A stretch of DNA of 25,220 nt from RGIG5579 sp045655865 (lineage in GTDB: Bacteria > Bacillota > Clostridia > Oscillospirales > SIG627). Shown piece after piece: positions 7,668 to 15,163 of this stretch (within the stretch, counting starts at the first letter, position 1; every line of letters starts with the position of its first letter). The notes below the pieces were generated by a model. That model was not told where the DNA came from. It made no database searches and worked only from the letters and a program-made list of their open reading frames with translations. A program made the translations under genes and the position numbers. The stretch spans positions 1-25,220 of the forward strand of contig JAZOQB010000055.1 in the NCBI GenBank assembly GCA_045655865.1, given 5' to 3'.

Positions 7668-9336
7668 CGGAAATAGACTCCTTGAGTTTGCTTAGGGCGA
7701 TCTTGGTCTCCGCGACAGTCTCACCCAGAAGAGATGCGATTTCCTGTGCAACACGCATCTGCTTTTCTACCACGTTATCCGCTACCTCAAAGGTCTTGGC
7801 GCGCATGGTATCCTTTGCCTCGCGCTCGTTTTCCTCGTCGGTAATATCACGCATAATACAGATGAGAAGATGGGACTCCGCATCGTAGGTAACGGTTTGC
7901 TCCACATAGCGCTTGTACTCGGCAAGGTAGGTGCGGGCGTTGTGCACGCTTCTTCCCGTATCGCGAACGCGGATAAAGGGCGCGGGATCCAGAATGCGAA
8001 TCACCTGATCGCCCAATATATCGGAAGCGGAGCGTAGATTCATAATGCGCTTTGCGGCGCAGTTGACCTGCTGAACCTCCAGCTGTTCATTGAGAACCAA
8101 AATTCCGTTGGGGGTATTTTTTACGATAGAATCGGAAAAGCTTTCCGCGCGCTCCTTCAGATAAGGAAGGCACATGGAAACATCGGCCTTTCCTCGGAAA
8201 ATCGCAATGGCCTTTTCGCGGCAGGTATTATATCCGCAGGAGCCACAGTTCAACTGCTGCTGGGGCGTATCCTTGCCCATCTGGTGCAAAATCACCTGCA
8301 ATTCTTCCTCGGCAGGCATTTTTTCCATCAGATCGATGAAAGGAAATCCCTTGTGCAAAAGGCCGTTTTCGGGCTGGGTCACTTCAAAATCCGCACTTCC
8401 CGCATAATTCTGCACCGCGATGGTATCACGGATGGAGGAGTGATGATATTTTTCCATAATTGGGCCGCCCACACAGCTTCCCACGCAGGCGTTCATTTCA
8501 ACGAAGCAATTATGGATCTTACCTGCGATAATATCCTTCAAAGCGGCGATGCAGTTTTCCACACCGTCGATGGCAAGATAGGAATATCCGGGGGCGCGGG
8601 AAGAAAAGGAGTTCAGAATGCCACCTGTGGTGGGGAACAAACGTGCTCTGCTCTGCTCGGTGCTTTCTCCGCAGATCTCGGGCACAATGCCTTCCTTTTT
8701 CATCCACTCGGAAAGCTCCTCAAAGGTCAGCACCGCATCCACGATCCCTTCGTAGCGATACGCCTCATCCTTTTTGGATACGCAGGGACCTACGAAAACA
8801 GTCTTTGCCTCGGGGTATCTTTCCTTGATGGAACGGCAATGTGCCTGCATGGGGCTCATCACCTGCGCCAGATACGGCAGCGCCTCGGGATAATGCTTCT
8901 GAATCAAAAGATTGATGGAATGACAACAGGAAGAAATCAAAACGTCGGGTTTGCGTTCCTCCAGCATTTTTTCATATTCACGTTTTACTACCGTTGCACC
9001 CAGAGCGGTTTCCTCCACGTCGAAAAAGCCCATCTTTTTCAGCGCGGTACGCATAGAATTAATGCCCGCGCCTTCGTAGTTTGCTACGAAAGAAGGAGCA
9101 AGGCTGACAAATACGGGTTCCTCAGACTGCAGGAACACCTTGACCTTTTCTACCTCACTGGTAATCTCCTTGGCGTTCTGGGGACAAACTACAAAGCAAT
9201 GTCCGCAAAGGATACACTCCTCGTGGATGATATGTGCCTGTCCCGCAGAAAAACGGATCGCCTTTACGGGACAATGACGAATGCACTTGTAGCAGTTTTT
9301 ACAATTTGATTTTTTTAACGTAAGATGTTTTTGCAT
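7660..9336 (-). CDS. hydS: Group C (sensory) [FeFe]-hydrogenase with PAS domain
   Basis: A 558-residue protein. In order: two [4Fe-4S] ferredoxin motifs (C12/C15/C18/C22 and C41/C44/C47/C51); an H-cluster domain with SSCCHS (C137, C138), GPCVSKKDE (C185) and EMNACVGSCVGG (C284, C288); an extra Fe-S motif CGSCGYNTC...C (C364/C367/C372/C389); a PAS domain (about 402-495, NTPNGILVLNEQLEVQQVN); and a C-terminal helical segment. There is no histidine-kinase ATPase domain. H-cluster surroundings are altered: His replaces Pro in SCCP, Gly replaces Met in MPC, and Asn replaces Met in ExMxC. Such proteins are thought to sense H2 or redox state rather than turn over H2 quickly. It overlaps the phosphatase gene and follows a ferredoxin gene by two bases, so signal output through the phosphatase is likely. 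Confidence 0.9.
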   Translation of the reverse strand: MQKHLTLKKSNCKNCYKCIRHCPVKAIRFSAGQAHIIHEECILCGHCFVVCPQNAKEITSEVEKVKVFLQSEEPVFVSLAPSFVANYEGAGINSMRTALKKMGFFDVEETALGATVVKREYEKMLEERKPDVLISSCCHSINLLIQKHYPEALPYLAQVMSPMQAHCRSIKERYPEAKTVFVGPCVSKKDEAYRYEGIVDAVLTFEELSEWMKKEGIVPEICGESTEQSRARLFPTTGGILNSFSSRAPGYSYLAIDGVENCIAALKDIIAGKIHNCFVEMNACVGSCVGGPIMEKYHHSSIRDTIAVQNYAGSADFEVTQPENGLLHKGFPFIDLMEKMPAEEELQVILHQMGKDTPQQQLNCGSCGYNTCREKAIAIFRGKADVSMCLPYLKERAESFSDSIVKNTPNGILVLNEQLEVQQVNCAAKRIMNLRSASDILGDQVIRILDPAPFIRVRDTGRSVHNARTYLAEYKRYVEQTVTYDAESHLLICIMRDITDEENEREAKDTMRAKTFEVADNVVEKQMRVAQEIASLLGETVAETKIALSKLKESISDE

Positions 9337-9338
9337 AA

Positions 9339-9596
9339 TTATCGCTCCCTTTCCAGTTTACCCAGAATATGCTCTGCAAAAAACTCCTTGAAACTCTCTC
9401 GGGTGATGCCCACGTGAACATCGTCGTCTACCTGAATCGTCACACCAACGGGGTTACATTTTCCGATGCAAAAGCTTCCCATAAGAAAAACCTCGCTTTC
9501 CAGATTGTTTTCCTCAATAGCCTTTTGTATCAAAAGCGCAAGATCCTCGGAACCTTTTAGGTGGCAAGAAGAGCCAACGCATACCTGTACTACCAT
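9339..9596 (-). CDS. Stand-alone thioredoxin-like [2Fe-2S] ferredoxin (third copy)
   Basis: An 85-residue protein equivalent to the C-terminal [2Fe-2S] domain of NuoE/HydC. The four cluster cysteines are C6 and C11 (VCVGSSCHLKGS) and C43 and C47 (GSFCIGKC). It probably passes electrons to or from its neighbour HydS, whose start lies two bases downstream. GGAGG precedes the start. It comes right after the internal terminator and so is the first gene of the sensory half of the locus. From memory, a small ferredoxin-like gene also heads hfs-type clusters. The acidic region VQVDDDVH is unlike the other two copies. Confidence 0.85.
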   Translation of the reverse strand: MVVQVCVGSSCHLKGSEDLALLIQKAIEENNLESEVFLMGSFCIGKCNPVGVTIQVDDDVHVGITRESFKEFFAEHILGKLERER

Positions 9597-9614
9597 AAAT
9601 TCCTCCGAATTTTG

Positions 9615-9644
9615 AAAAAGGCAGATAAGGATTGCCTATCCGCC
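9615..9644 (-). terminator. Internal terminator/attenuator inside the hydrogenase locus
   Basis: On the minus strand GGCGGATA and TATCTGCC (plus positions 9637-9644 and 9620-9627) form an eight-pair stem with one G-T pair and a nine-base loop, followed at once by TTTTT (9619-9615). It lies in the only sizeable gap of the locus, 78 bases between two ferredoxin genes. Partial termination here would lower expression of the sensory half compared with hydCBA. No convincing promoter is seen between it and the start at 9596. Confidence 0.65.
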
Positions 9645-9674
9645 TATCAATTCAAGTAAAATCCGTTTAACGAA

Positions 9675-9923
9675 TTACTTTACCATGGGAAGGACCTTTT
9701 CCTTGAAAAAGGTTCTTGCCTCTTCCGCCTTCACGCCGAATCTCTCTTCGCCGATCTTAACGGAAACGTCGTTTCTGGAACAAGCCTGCATACAGAAAGC
9801 AGCGGAAACCGTTACTTTATCGTGGAGGCCGTATTCCTCAATCAGATGGCGAAAGCTCATTACCACGTTGTTTGCACCATTCAGGTGGCAAGAAGTTCCG
9901 ATACAGATCGAAAGACAAATCAT
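9675..9923 (-). CDS. Stand-alone thioredoxin-like [2Fe-2S] ferredoxin (second copy)
   Basis: An 82-residue NuoE-C-terminal-like ferredoxin with cluster cysteines C7 and C12 (ICIGTSCHLNGA) and C44 and C48 (FCMQACSRN). It overlaps the hydA stop by four bases (ATGA), so it is translated together with the bifurcating hydrogenase. It may be an electron carrier or an accessory [2Fe-2S] subunit of HydABC. The second cysteine pair is spaced CxxxC as in the other copies, but the intervening residues (MQA) differ from the IGK/LGK of the other two, which suggests a separate partner. Confidence 0.85.
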   Translation of the reverse strand: MICLSICIGTSCHLNGANNVVMSFRHLIEEYGLHDKVTVSAAFCMQACSRNDVSVKIGEERFGVKAEEARTFFKEKVLPMVK

Positions 9924-11617
9924 GCTTTTTTTCCCTTGGTATAATCTACGTGGAGAAGCTCGTGAGCTTTTCCTTTGATAATATCCTGATAGATAGTGTT
10001 CATCACGGGATTTTCTTCGCTTCTGCGAATGCTCAGAAGGCGGTCTGCTTTATAAAGACCTTCTCTTCTTTCCTTGCATCCGTCTTTCCCTGCATAAGGC
10101 TGACCGCCGCCGTTGATACAACCGCCGGGACAAGCCATTACTTCGATAAAGTCAAAGTGCTCACCTGCCTGAACGCGCTCCAGAACACGCTCGGCATTAC
10201 CAAGACCGCTAACAACTGCGATCTTCAGTTCCTTTTCGCCGTAGGGAACGACAAATTCCTTAACGTCCTGATTTCCTCTCTGACCTGCAGTAGCAACGCT
10301 GAGAAGGGCGCCGCGGCTCTTGTTGGAGGATACTCTGCGGAGAACGGCTTCGGTAACGCCGCCGGTTACACCGAAGATCACGCCCGCGCCGGAAATGGTG
10401 CCCAGAGGCATATCCACAGCCTCGGGATCCAAACGGTCGAACATAATGCCGGATTCCTTAATCATAACGATCAATTCCTGGGTGGTAATAACCGCATCTA
10501 CGTTTGCGCCAAGCTCGGTCTTGAACTCTTCACGCTCTGCTTCGAATTTCTTACCGGTACAAGGCATTACGGCAACGTGGAACATCTTTTTGGAGGACTT
10601 TTTGCTCTGATCCTTCAAAATTGAAGCCATCATCTGCATGGGGCTGCGGCAGGTAGATACGTTGGGGAGAAATTCGGGATGCTTCTTCTCGCAGAACTGA
10701 ACCCAACCGGGGCAGCAGGAGGTGATGAGAGGCAGATTCTTGCCCTCCTCCAAACGGGAAAGGAATTCCTCGGTTTCTTCCAGCACGGTCAGATCCGCAC
10801 CGAGAGTGGTATCGTATACTTCGTCAAAGCCCATGCGGCGCAAAGCGGCAACGATCTTGCCGATTACGTTCTCGCCTTCGGACATATTCAGCTCCTTGCC
10901 CAGCGCAACGCGAACGGCGGGAGCGATCTGTACGGTGGTCTTAACGTCGGGATTGTCGATGGCGCGCCAAACCTTGTCAATATCGTTCTTGACAACGATG
11001 GCACCGGTGGGACAAATGGCAGCACATTGACCGCAACCTACACAGGGAGATTCTGCAAGGGGCTTACCAAACGCAGTGCTGATGGTCATATTGGCGCCTC
11101 TGTGTGCAAAGTCAATGGCACCTACATGCTGAATTTCGTTACAAACTCTTACGCAGTCGCCGCACAGGATACACTTGCCTGCATCGCGGGAGATGCAGGG
11201 AGAGGATTCGTCCTGACCCTTGGTGGACTTGGCACGGTTGGGGAAGCGAACACCCTCGATGTTGAAGCGCATTGCCAGATCCTGCAATTTACACTTATTG
11301 TTGTTTTCGCAGATGGTACAGTCGCGGCAGTGGTTGGCAAGAAGCAATTCCAGAATGTTCTTACGGTAACGGCGAAGACGCTCGGTATTGGTCTTCACGC
11401 TTGCGCCTGCCTTGGGAGGGGTGGAGCAAGCGGCGTCCAGACCGCCCCATTCATTCTCTACCATACACATACGGCAAGCGCCGTAAACGGAGAGGTCGGA
11501 ATGATAGCAGAAGGTGGGCATTTTGATGCCTACCTTGCGGCACAGCTCCAGAATGTTCTTTTCATCTTCAATTTCAACGGGGATCCCGTCGATTAGCATA
11601 TATTTCTTTTCGTTCAT
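9920..11617 (-). CDS. hydA: Electron-bifurcating [FeFe]-hydrogenase catalytic subunit HydA
   Basis: A 565-residue group A hydrogenase. Domains in order: plant-type [2Fe-2S] (C37, C48, C51, C64); His-ligated [4Fe-4S] (H96, C100, C103, C109); two [4Fe-4S] motifs (C149/C152/C155/C159 and C192/C195/C198/C202); and the H-cluster domain with intact TSCCPGW (C301, C302), MPCTGKKFEAE (C353) and EVMACPGGCINGGG (E492, C496, C500). A C-terminal small-subunit-like segment ends in HELLHVDYTKGKKA. I chose the ATG at 11617 because GGAGG lies nine bases upstream; a longer frame would extend back into hydB. With HydB and HydC it should form the trimer that uses reduced ferredoxin and NADH together to reduce protons, or runs in reverse. 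All catalytic residues appear intact. Confidence 0.95.
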   Translation of the reverse strand: MNEKKYMLIDGIPVEIEDEKNILELCRKVGIKMPTFCYHSDLSVYGACRMCMVENEWGGLDAACSTPPKAGASVKTNTERLRRYRKNILELLLANHCRDCTICENNNKCKLQDLAMRFNIEGVRFPNRAKSTKGQDESSPCISRDAGKCILCGDCVRVCNEIQHVGAIDFAHRGANMTISTAFGKPLAESPCVGCGQCAAICPTGAIVVKNDIDKVWRAIDNPDVKTTVQIAPAVRVALGKELNMSEGENVIGKIVAALRRMGFDEVYDTTLGADLTVLEETEEFLSRLEEGKNLPLITSCCPGWVQFCEKKHPEFLPNVSTCRSPMQMMASILKDQSKKSSKKMFHVAVMPCTGKKFEAEREEFKTELGANVDAVITTQELIVMIKESGIMFDRLDPEAVDMPLGTISGAGVIFGVTGGVTEAVLRRVSSNKSRGALLSVATAGQRGNQDVKEFVVPYGEKELKIAVVSGLGNAERVLERVQAGEHFDFIEVMACPGGCINGGGQPYAGKDGCKERREGLYKADRLLSIRRSEENPVMNTIYQDIIKGKAHELLHVDYTKGKKA

Positions 11618-11621
11618 TTTC

Positions 11622-13496
11622 TCATACCTCCTTGATTGCCTTAAAGGCGCAGGCATCGATACAGCTACCGCAGCGGATACACTTGTTCAGGTCAATGGAG
11701 AAGGGCTCCTTGATCTTGCCGCTGATAGCGCCCACGGGACAAACGCGGGAGCACTTGCTGCAACCCTTACACAAAGCGGGATCAATGACGATCTGCTTCA
11801 GTTTCTGACAAGCACCTGCGGGGCAGCGCTTATCGTAAATGTGTGCCTCGTACTCATCGCGGAAATTGCGGATGGTGCTGACAACGGGAGAGGAAGCGGA
11901 TTTGCCCAGACCGCAAAGCGCGGTAGCGGAAATGGTATCGGAAAGCTCCAGAAGCAACTCGATATCGCCGTCTTTTCCTTCACCGGCAACGATTCTTTCC
12001 AGGATCTCCAACATTCTCTTGGTACCCTCGCGGCAGGGAACACACTTGCCGCAGGATTCGTTCTGAGTAAAGTTCATGAAGAAGCGGGCAACCTCTACCA
12101 TACAGGTATTGGAATCCATTACTACAAGACCGCCGGAGCCGATCATTGCGCCAACCTTCTTCAAGGTGTCGAAGTCCAGAGGAAGATCCAGATGCTCTGC
12201 AGTCAGACAAGCACCGGAGGGGCCGCCGATCTGGACAGCCTTAAACTCGCCGTCGCCGCGCATACCGCCGCCGATGTCGAAAATGATCTTGCGCAGAGTG
12301 GTTCCCATGGGAACCTCGATCAGACCGGTGTTTTTGATATTACCGGTCAAGGCAAACGCCTTGGTTCCGGGGCTCTTTTCGGTGCCGTGGGTGCGGAACC
12401 ACTGGGAACCGTTACTGATAATAGAAGCCACGTTGGCGTAGGTTTCTACGTTGTTCAGACAGGTAGGCTTGTCAAACAGACCCTGCTCAACGGTACGTGG
12501 AGGCTTTACGCGGGGGAAACCGCGCTTGCCTTCAATGGAAGCAGTCAAAGCGGAACCTTCGCCGCAAACGAAGGCGCCTGCGCCGCAGTTGATATGCATG
12601 TGGAAGCAGAAGGGGGTACCCAGAATGTTGTCACCCAAAAGACCCAGTTCCTCTGCCTGCGCGATGGCATTTCTCAAACGCTTTACTGCCAAAGGGTACT
12701 CGGCACGAACGTAGATGTAACCTTCGGTAGCACCGCAGGCAACCCCTGCGATCATCATACCCTCCAACATTCTGTGGGGGTCACCCTCCATGATGGAGCG
12801 GTCCATAAAGGCACCGGGGTCACCCTCGTCGCCGTTACAAACAACGTACTTGGGAGTTGCGGTCTGACGCTTTACCTGCGCCCACTTTCTACCTGCGGGG
12901 AATCCTCCGCCTCCTCTGCCACGAAGCTCGGATGCGGAAATCTCGTCTACGATCTGATCGGCATTCATCTCAAACAGAGCCTTTTCAAAAGCGCGGTAGC
13001 CGCCGATGGCGATGTACTCGCGAATGGAGTCAGCATCGATCTTACCGCAATGCTCCAGTACCATGCGGGTCTGCTGATGATAGAAAGGAATTTCGGACTG
13101 CTCGCGATAAATTTCGCCGTCCTTCTTATATACCAGGCGATCTACACATTCGCCCTTTACAATGGACTTTTCAATGATCTCTTCGCAGTCCTCGGGCTTT
13201 ACCTTGGTATAAAGCCAGCCCTGAGGATCCAGACGAACCAAAGGACCCATTTCGCAAAAGCCGTGGCATCCGCTTTTCTTCAGACCCAGTCCGGGGCTGT
13301 GGGGATCCTCTGCAAGGCCGATCTGAACGGCCAGTCCTCTTTCCTCGGCCAGTTGCTTCAAGCGTTCAAAAAGAATCAGGGAGCCACCTGCAACACAACC
13401 GGTGCCTGCACAAACAATGATCTTCTTTTCCTGAGCGGCATAATCCTTTTCCGCCTTTTGTCTGTAAATGATAAATTCAGCTCTGTTACTCAGCAT
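11622..13496 (-). CDS. hydB: Bifurcating hydrogenase flavoprotein subunit HydB (NuoF-like)
   Basis: A 624-residue NADH- and FMN-binding subunit. An N-terminal thioredoxin-like [2Fe-2S] domain (C29, C34, C77, C81) is followed by the NuoF core with the glycine-rich GRGGGGFP (193-200) and YVVCNGDEGDPGAFMDR FMN/NADH region. Then come an SLBB-like segment, the NuoF [4Fe-4S] motif (C482/C485/C488 and C528) and two C-terminal [4Fe-4S] motifs (C576/C579/C582/C586 and C606/C609/C612/C616). This domain order is the one seen in HydB of electron-bifurcating hydrogenases, where the flavin is the proposed bifurcation site. GGAGGAG precedes the ATG at 13496. The gene overlaps hydC by 11 bases and is followed by hydA four bases later. 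Confidence 0.95.
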   Translation of the reverse strand: MLSNRAEFIIYRQKAEKDYAAQEKKIIVCAGTGCVAGGSLILFERLKQLAEERGLAVQIGLAEDPHSPGLGLKKSGCHGFCEMGPLVRLDPQGWLYTKVKPEDCEEIIEKSIVKGECVDRLVYKKDGEIYREQSEIPFYHQQTRMVLEHCGKIDADSIREYIAIGGYRAFEKALFEMNADQIVDEISASELRGRGGGGFPAGRKWAQVKRQTATPKYVVCNGDEGDPGAFMDRSIMEGDPHRMLEGMMIAGVACGATEGYIYVRAEYPLAVKRLRNAIAQAEELGLLGDNILGTPFCFHMHINCGAGAFVCGEGSALTASIEGKRGFPRVKPPRTVEQGLFDKPTCLNNVETYANVASIISNGSQWFRTHGTEKSPGTKAFALTGNIKNTGLIEVPMGTTLRKIIFDIGGGMRGDGEFKAVQIGGPSGACLTAEHLDLPLDFDTLKKVGAMIGSGGLVVMDSNTCMVEVARFFMNFTQNESCGKCVPCREGTKRMLEILERIVAGEGKDGDIELLLELSDTISATALCGLGKSASSPVVSTIRNFRDEYEAHIYDKRCPAGACQKLKQIVIDPALCKGCSKCSRVCPVGAISGKIKEPFSIDLNKCIRCGSCIDACAFKAIKEV

Positions 13497-13974
13497 TTTT
13501 GATCTCCTCCTTCAGTTGATTCAAAAGCTCTACCGCCTTGTCGGGGGTCATTTCTGCATGAACCACGTCGTTTACGGTAAGAACGGGAGCAAGACCGCAA
13601 GCACCCAGACAGGAAACGGTCTCTACGGTAAAATTCAGATCGTCGGTGGTCTTCTTCTCTGCGGAAAGACCCAATTCGCTGCGAAGCTTGTCCAGAATCG
13701 GAATAGACTTTCTTACGTGACAAGCGGTACCGTCGCAAATCTTAATTACGTACTTTCCTTTGGGTTCCAAGGAAAAATTCTCGTAGAAGGTAGCAATGCT
13801 GTAAATTCTCGCTTCGCTCATCTTCATTTTTTCGGAAAGAATGGGGAATACTTCTCTGGGAAGGTAATGATATACCTCCTGAATCTCTTGCAAAACAGAA
13901 ATGATGGCTTCCTGTTTGTAGCCACTTTTTTCCACAATTGTATCTACTACACTTAGATCAAGTTTGTTTGCCAT
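13486..13974 (-). CDS. hydC: Bifurcating hydrogenase subunit HydC (NuoE-like)
   Basis: A 162-residue NuoE-type subunit: an N-terminal helical bundle (EAIISVLQEIQEVYHYLP) followed by a thioredoxin-like [2Fe-2S] domain with C80, C85 (CDGTACHVRKS) and C122, C126 (SCLGACGLAP). It docks on HydB and relays electrons between NADH/FMN and the other clusters. I chose the ATG at 13974 because GGAGA lies upstream at normal spacing; six extra upstream codons lack this. It follows the first stand-alone ferredoxin gene by 20 bases and overlaps hydB. Length is typical. Confidence 0.93.
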   Translation of the reverse strand: MANKLDLSVVDTIVEKSGYKQEAIISVLQEIQEVYHYLPREVFPILSEKMKMSEARIYSIATFYENFSLEPKGKYVIKICDGTACHVRKSIPILDKLRSELGLSAEKKTTDDLNFTVETVSCLGACGLAPVLTVNDVVHAEMTPDKAVELLNQLKEEIKNAE

Positions 13975-13994
13975 TTGATTTCTCCTTTTCAACC

Positions 13995-14237
13995 TTATTT
14001 AACAAATTTCAACACGTTTTCTTCAAAAAAAGCAGTAACCGTATCGGGAGAAACGGAATAAAAATTTTCTCCCACCGTTACGCAGACGCCCTGTTGGCAT
14101 TTTCCCAAGCAAAATGTGCCTGCCAATTCCACCTTGTCGCTCAACTGGTGACGGGTGATCAGATCCTGAAGCTGTTCTACCACCTGACGGGAACCCTTGA
14201 TGTGGCAGGAAGAACCGATACAAACCGTAATTTTCAT
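13995..14237 (-). CDS. Stand-alone thioredoxin-like [2Fe-2S] ferredoxin (first copy)
   Basis: An 80-residue NuoE-C-terminal-like ferredoxin with cysteines C6 and C11 (VCIGSSCHIKGS) and C43 and C47 (FCLGKC). Its start overlaps the stop of the APH-like kinase gene by four bases, and hydC follows 20 bases after its stop. It probably serves HydABC as an extra electron-transfer protein. It closely resembles the copy at 9339-9596 in the cysteine-containing segments, which suggests duplication within the locus. Confidence 0.85.
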   Translation of the reverse strand: MKITVCIGSSCHIKGSRQVVEQLQDLITRHQLSDKVELAGTFCLGKCQQGVCVTVGENFYSVSPDTVTAFFEENVLKFVK

Positions 14238-14998
14238 TTTGTTTCTCCTTTGTTTTCAATGGATTTTACATAAGGAAAAAGCGCATTCCGCTCCGCCTGG
14301 TTGGTCAGATTCAGCAGAAAAGCCGCGGCGTAGGGAATCCATTCCTCCAGCATTTTCTCGCTTTTCCGCACTTTATTCAAATATGCGGTCCGATATTCCT
14401 CTGCGAACGCTTCCTTTCCACGGATCTTCAACAGAAGGTAGGTGATGGCTACGTCTGCCATCGGTTCCCCGGACATGGCGGATGCCCAGTCGATCACCAC
14501 GGGATTGGCATCCTCACCGATAATGAGGTTGGAAGGAACAAAATCTCCGTGGCAAAGCAGAGAGGAAAACCGCATCTGCTCTAAGCCCTTGTGCAAAGCA
14601 TATTTTAAGGTAGGATCCAAAGGAGCTCTGAGAATGGCGTCAAAGAAGCCCTCCTTCATCTTTTCCAGCGAACCGCCCTCGGTGCGATGAAGCTTGGATT
14701 GAACGTCCACGAAATACGCTACCTGATCCGAAAGAGCCTCCGGCTCTTCCTCCATCCATTGCAACAGTGTCTTGCCCTTTGCGAAATCGTAAACAATGGC
14801 CCAATTGCGATCGTGGCGGATCACTTCCAAAAGTTTCGGCACGTTATCCACGCACTCTTCTACACGCGCATGATTCATAGCTTCAGCAAATACGCTTGTT
14901 TTAGAAAACTCTGTAGAAAAGATTTTTACGCATCGTTTTCCGTCGCGAAAAACAGTCTTATTGTTTCTGACCGCAATCACTCGATCTAATTTCATCAT
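14234..14998 (-). CDS. APH/choline-kinase-like phosphotransferase heading the hydrogenase locus
   Basis: A 254-residue protein with the aminoglycoside-phosphotransferase fold. A possible ATP-binding lysine (K25 in RCVKIF) lies in a short N-lobe; the catalytic loop is LCHGDFVPSNLII (H150, D152, N157) and the metal-binding Asp is in VVIDWASA (D170). The C-terminal part is helical and no membrane segment is present. AAGGGA lies before the tandem ATG codons at 14998/14995, and the first is used here. As the first gene after the promoter at 15065-15093, and coupled by overlap to a ferredoxin gene, it is co-transcribed with hydCBA. Members of this family phosphorylate small molecules, and some act on proteins. 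A resistance role seems unlikely in this setting, but the substrate is unknown. Confidence 0.8.
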   Translation of the reverse strand: MMKLDRVIAVRNNKTVFRDGKRCVKIFSTEFSKTSVFAEAMNHARVEECVDNVPKLLEVIRHDRNWAIVYDFAKGKTLLQWMEEEPEALSDQVAYFVDVQSKLHRTEGGSLEKMKEGFFDAILRAPLDPTLKYALHKGLEQMRFSSLLCHGDFVPSNLIIGEDANPVVIDWASAMSGEPMADVAITYLLLKIRGKEAFAEEYRTAYLNKVRKSEKMLEEWIPYAAAFLLNLTNQAERNALFPYVKSIENKGETK

Positions 14999-15064
14999 CT
15001 CATTCCCTTCTGCAAAATACGAGGTGACATATCAAAAAAGATACTTCAACCCAAAGTCCTAGAT

Positions 15065-15093
15065 ATTTTAATATATAACCCCGCATTTGTGAA
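15065..15093 (-). promoter_or_regulatory. Predicted promoter of the hydrogenase/LDH locus
   Basis: On the minus strand TTCACA (15093-15088) and TAAAAT (15070-15065) are separated by exactly 17 bases, each one mismatch from the sigma-A consensus. The predicted start of transcription leaves about 60 bases before the ATG at 14998. No convincing Rex-type operator was found around it. The rest of 14999-15131 holds no gene. Confidence 0.65.
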
Positions 15094-15131
15094 GAAACAA
15101 AAAAGTATCATCCTATATAATTTTGAATATA

Positions 15132-15163
15132 AAAAACTGCAAGGAAAATTCCTTGCAGTTTTT
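15132..15163 (-). terminator. Terminator after nadK
   Basis: A nearly perfect palindrome, AACTGCAAGGAA with TTCCTTGCAGTT around a very short A-rich loop, overlaps the nadK stop at 15163. On the minus strand it is followed by a T-run. It separates the nfnA-nfnB-nadK operon from the hydrogenase promoter about 40 bases further on. Confidence 0.8.

Noticed and set aside
11514..13502. A 662-codon open frame on the plus strand opposite hydB, and similar long frames opposite the group B hydrogenase, hydS, hydA and nfnB
   Set aside because: They lie antisense to genes with unmistakable families, lack ribosome binding sites and recognisable domains, and arise from the codon composition of the real genes.
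15060..15105. Rex operator in the hydrogenase promoter
   Set aside because: TTGT-N6-ACAA is present near the -35 box, but the Rex consensus needs TTGT and ACAA ten bases apart with TTAA-like flanks; the match is too poor.
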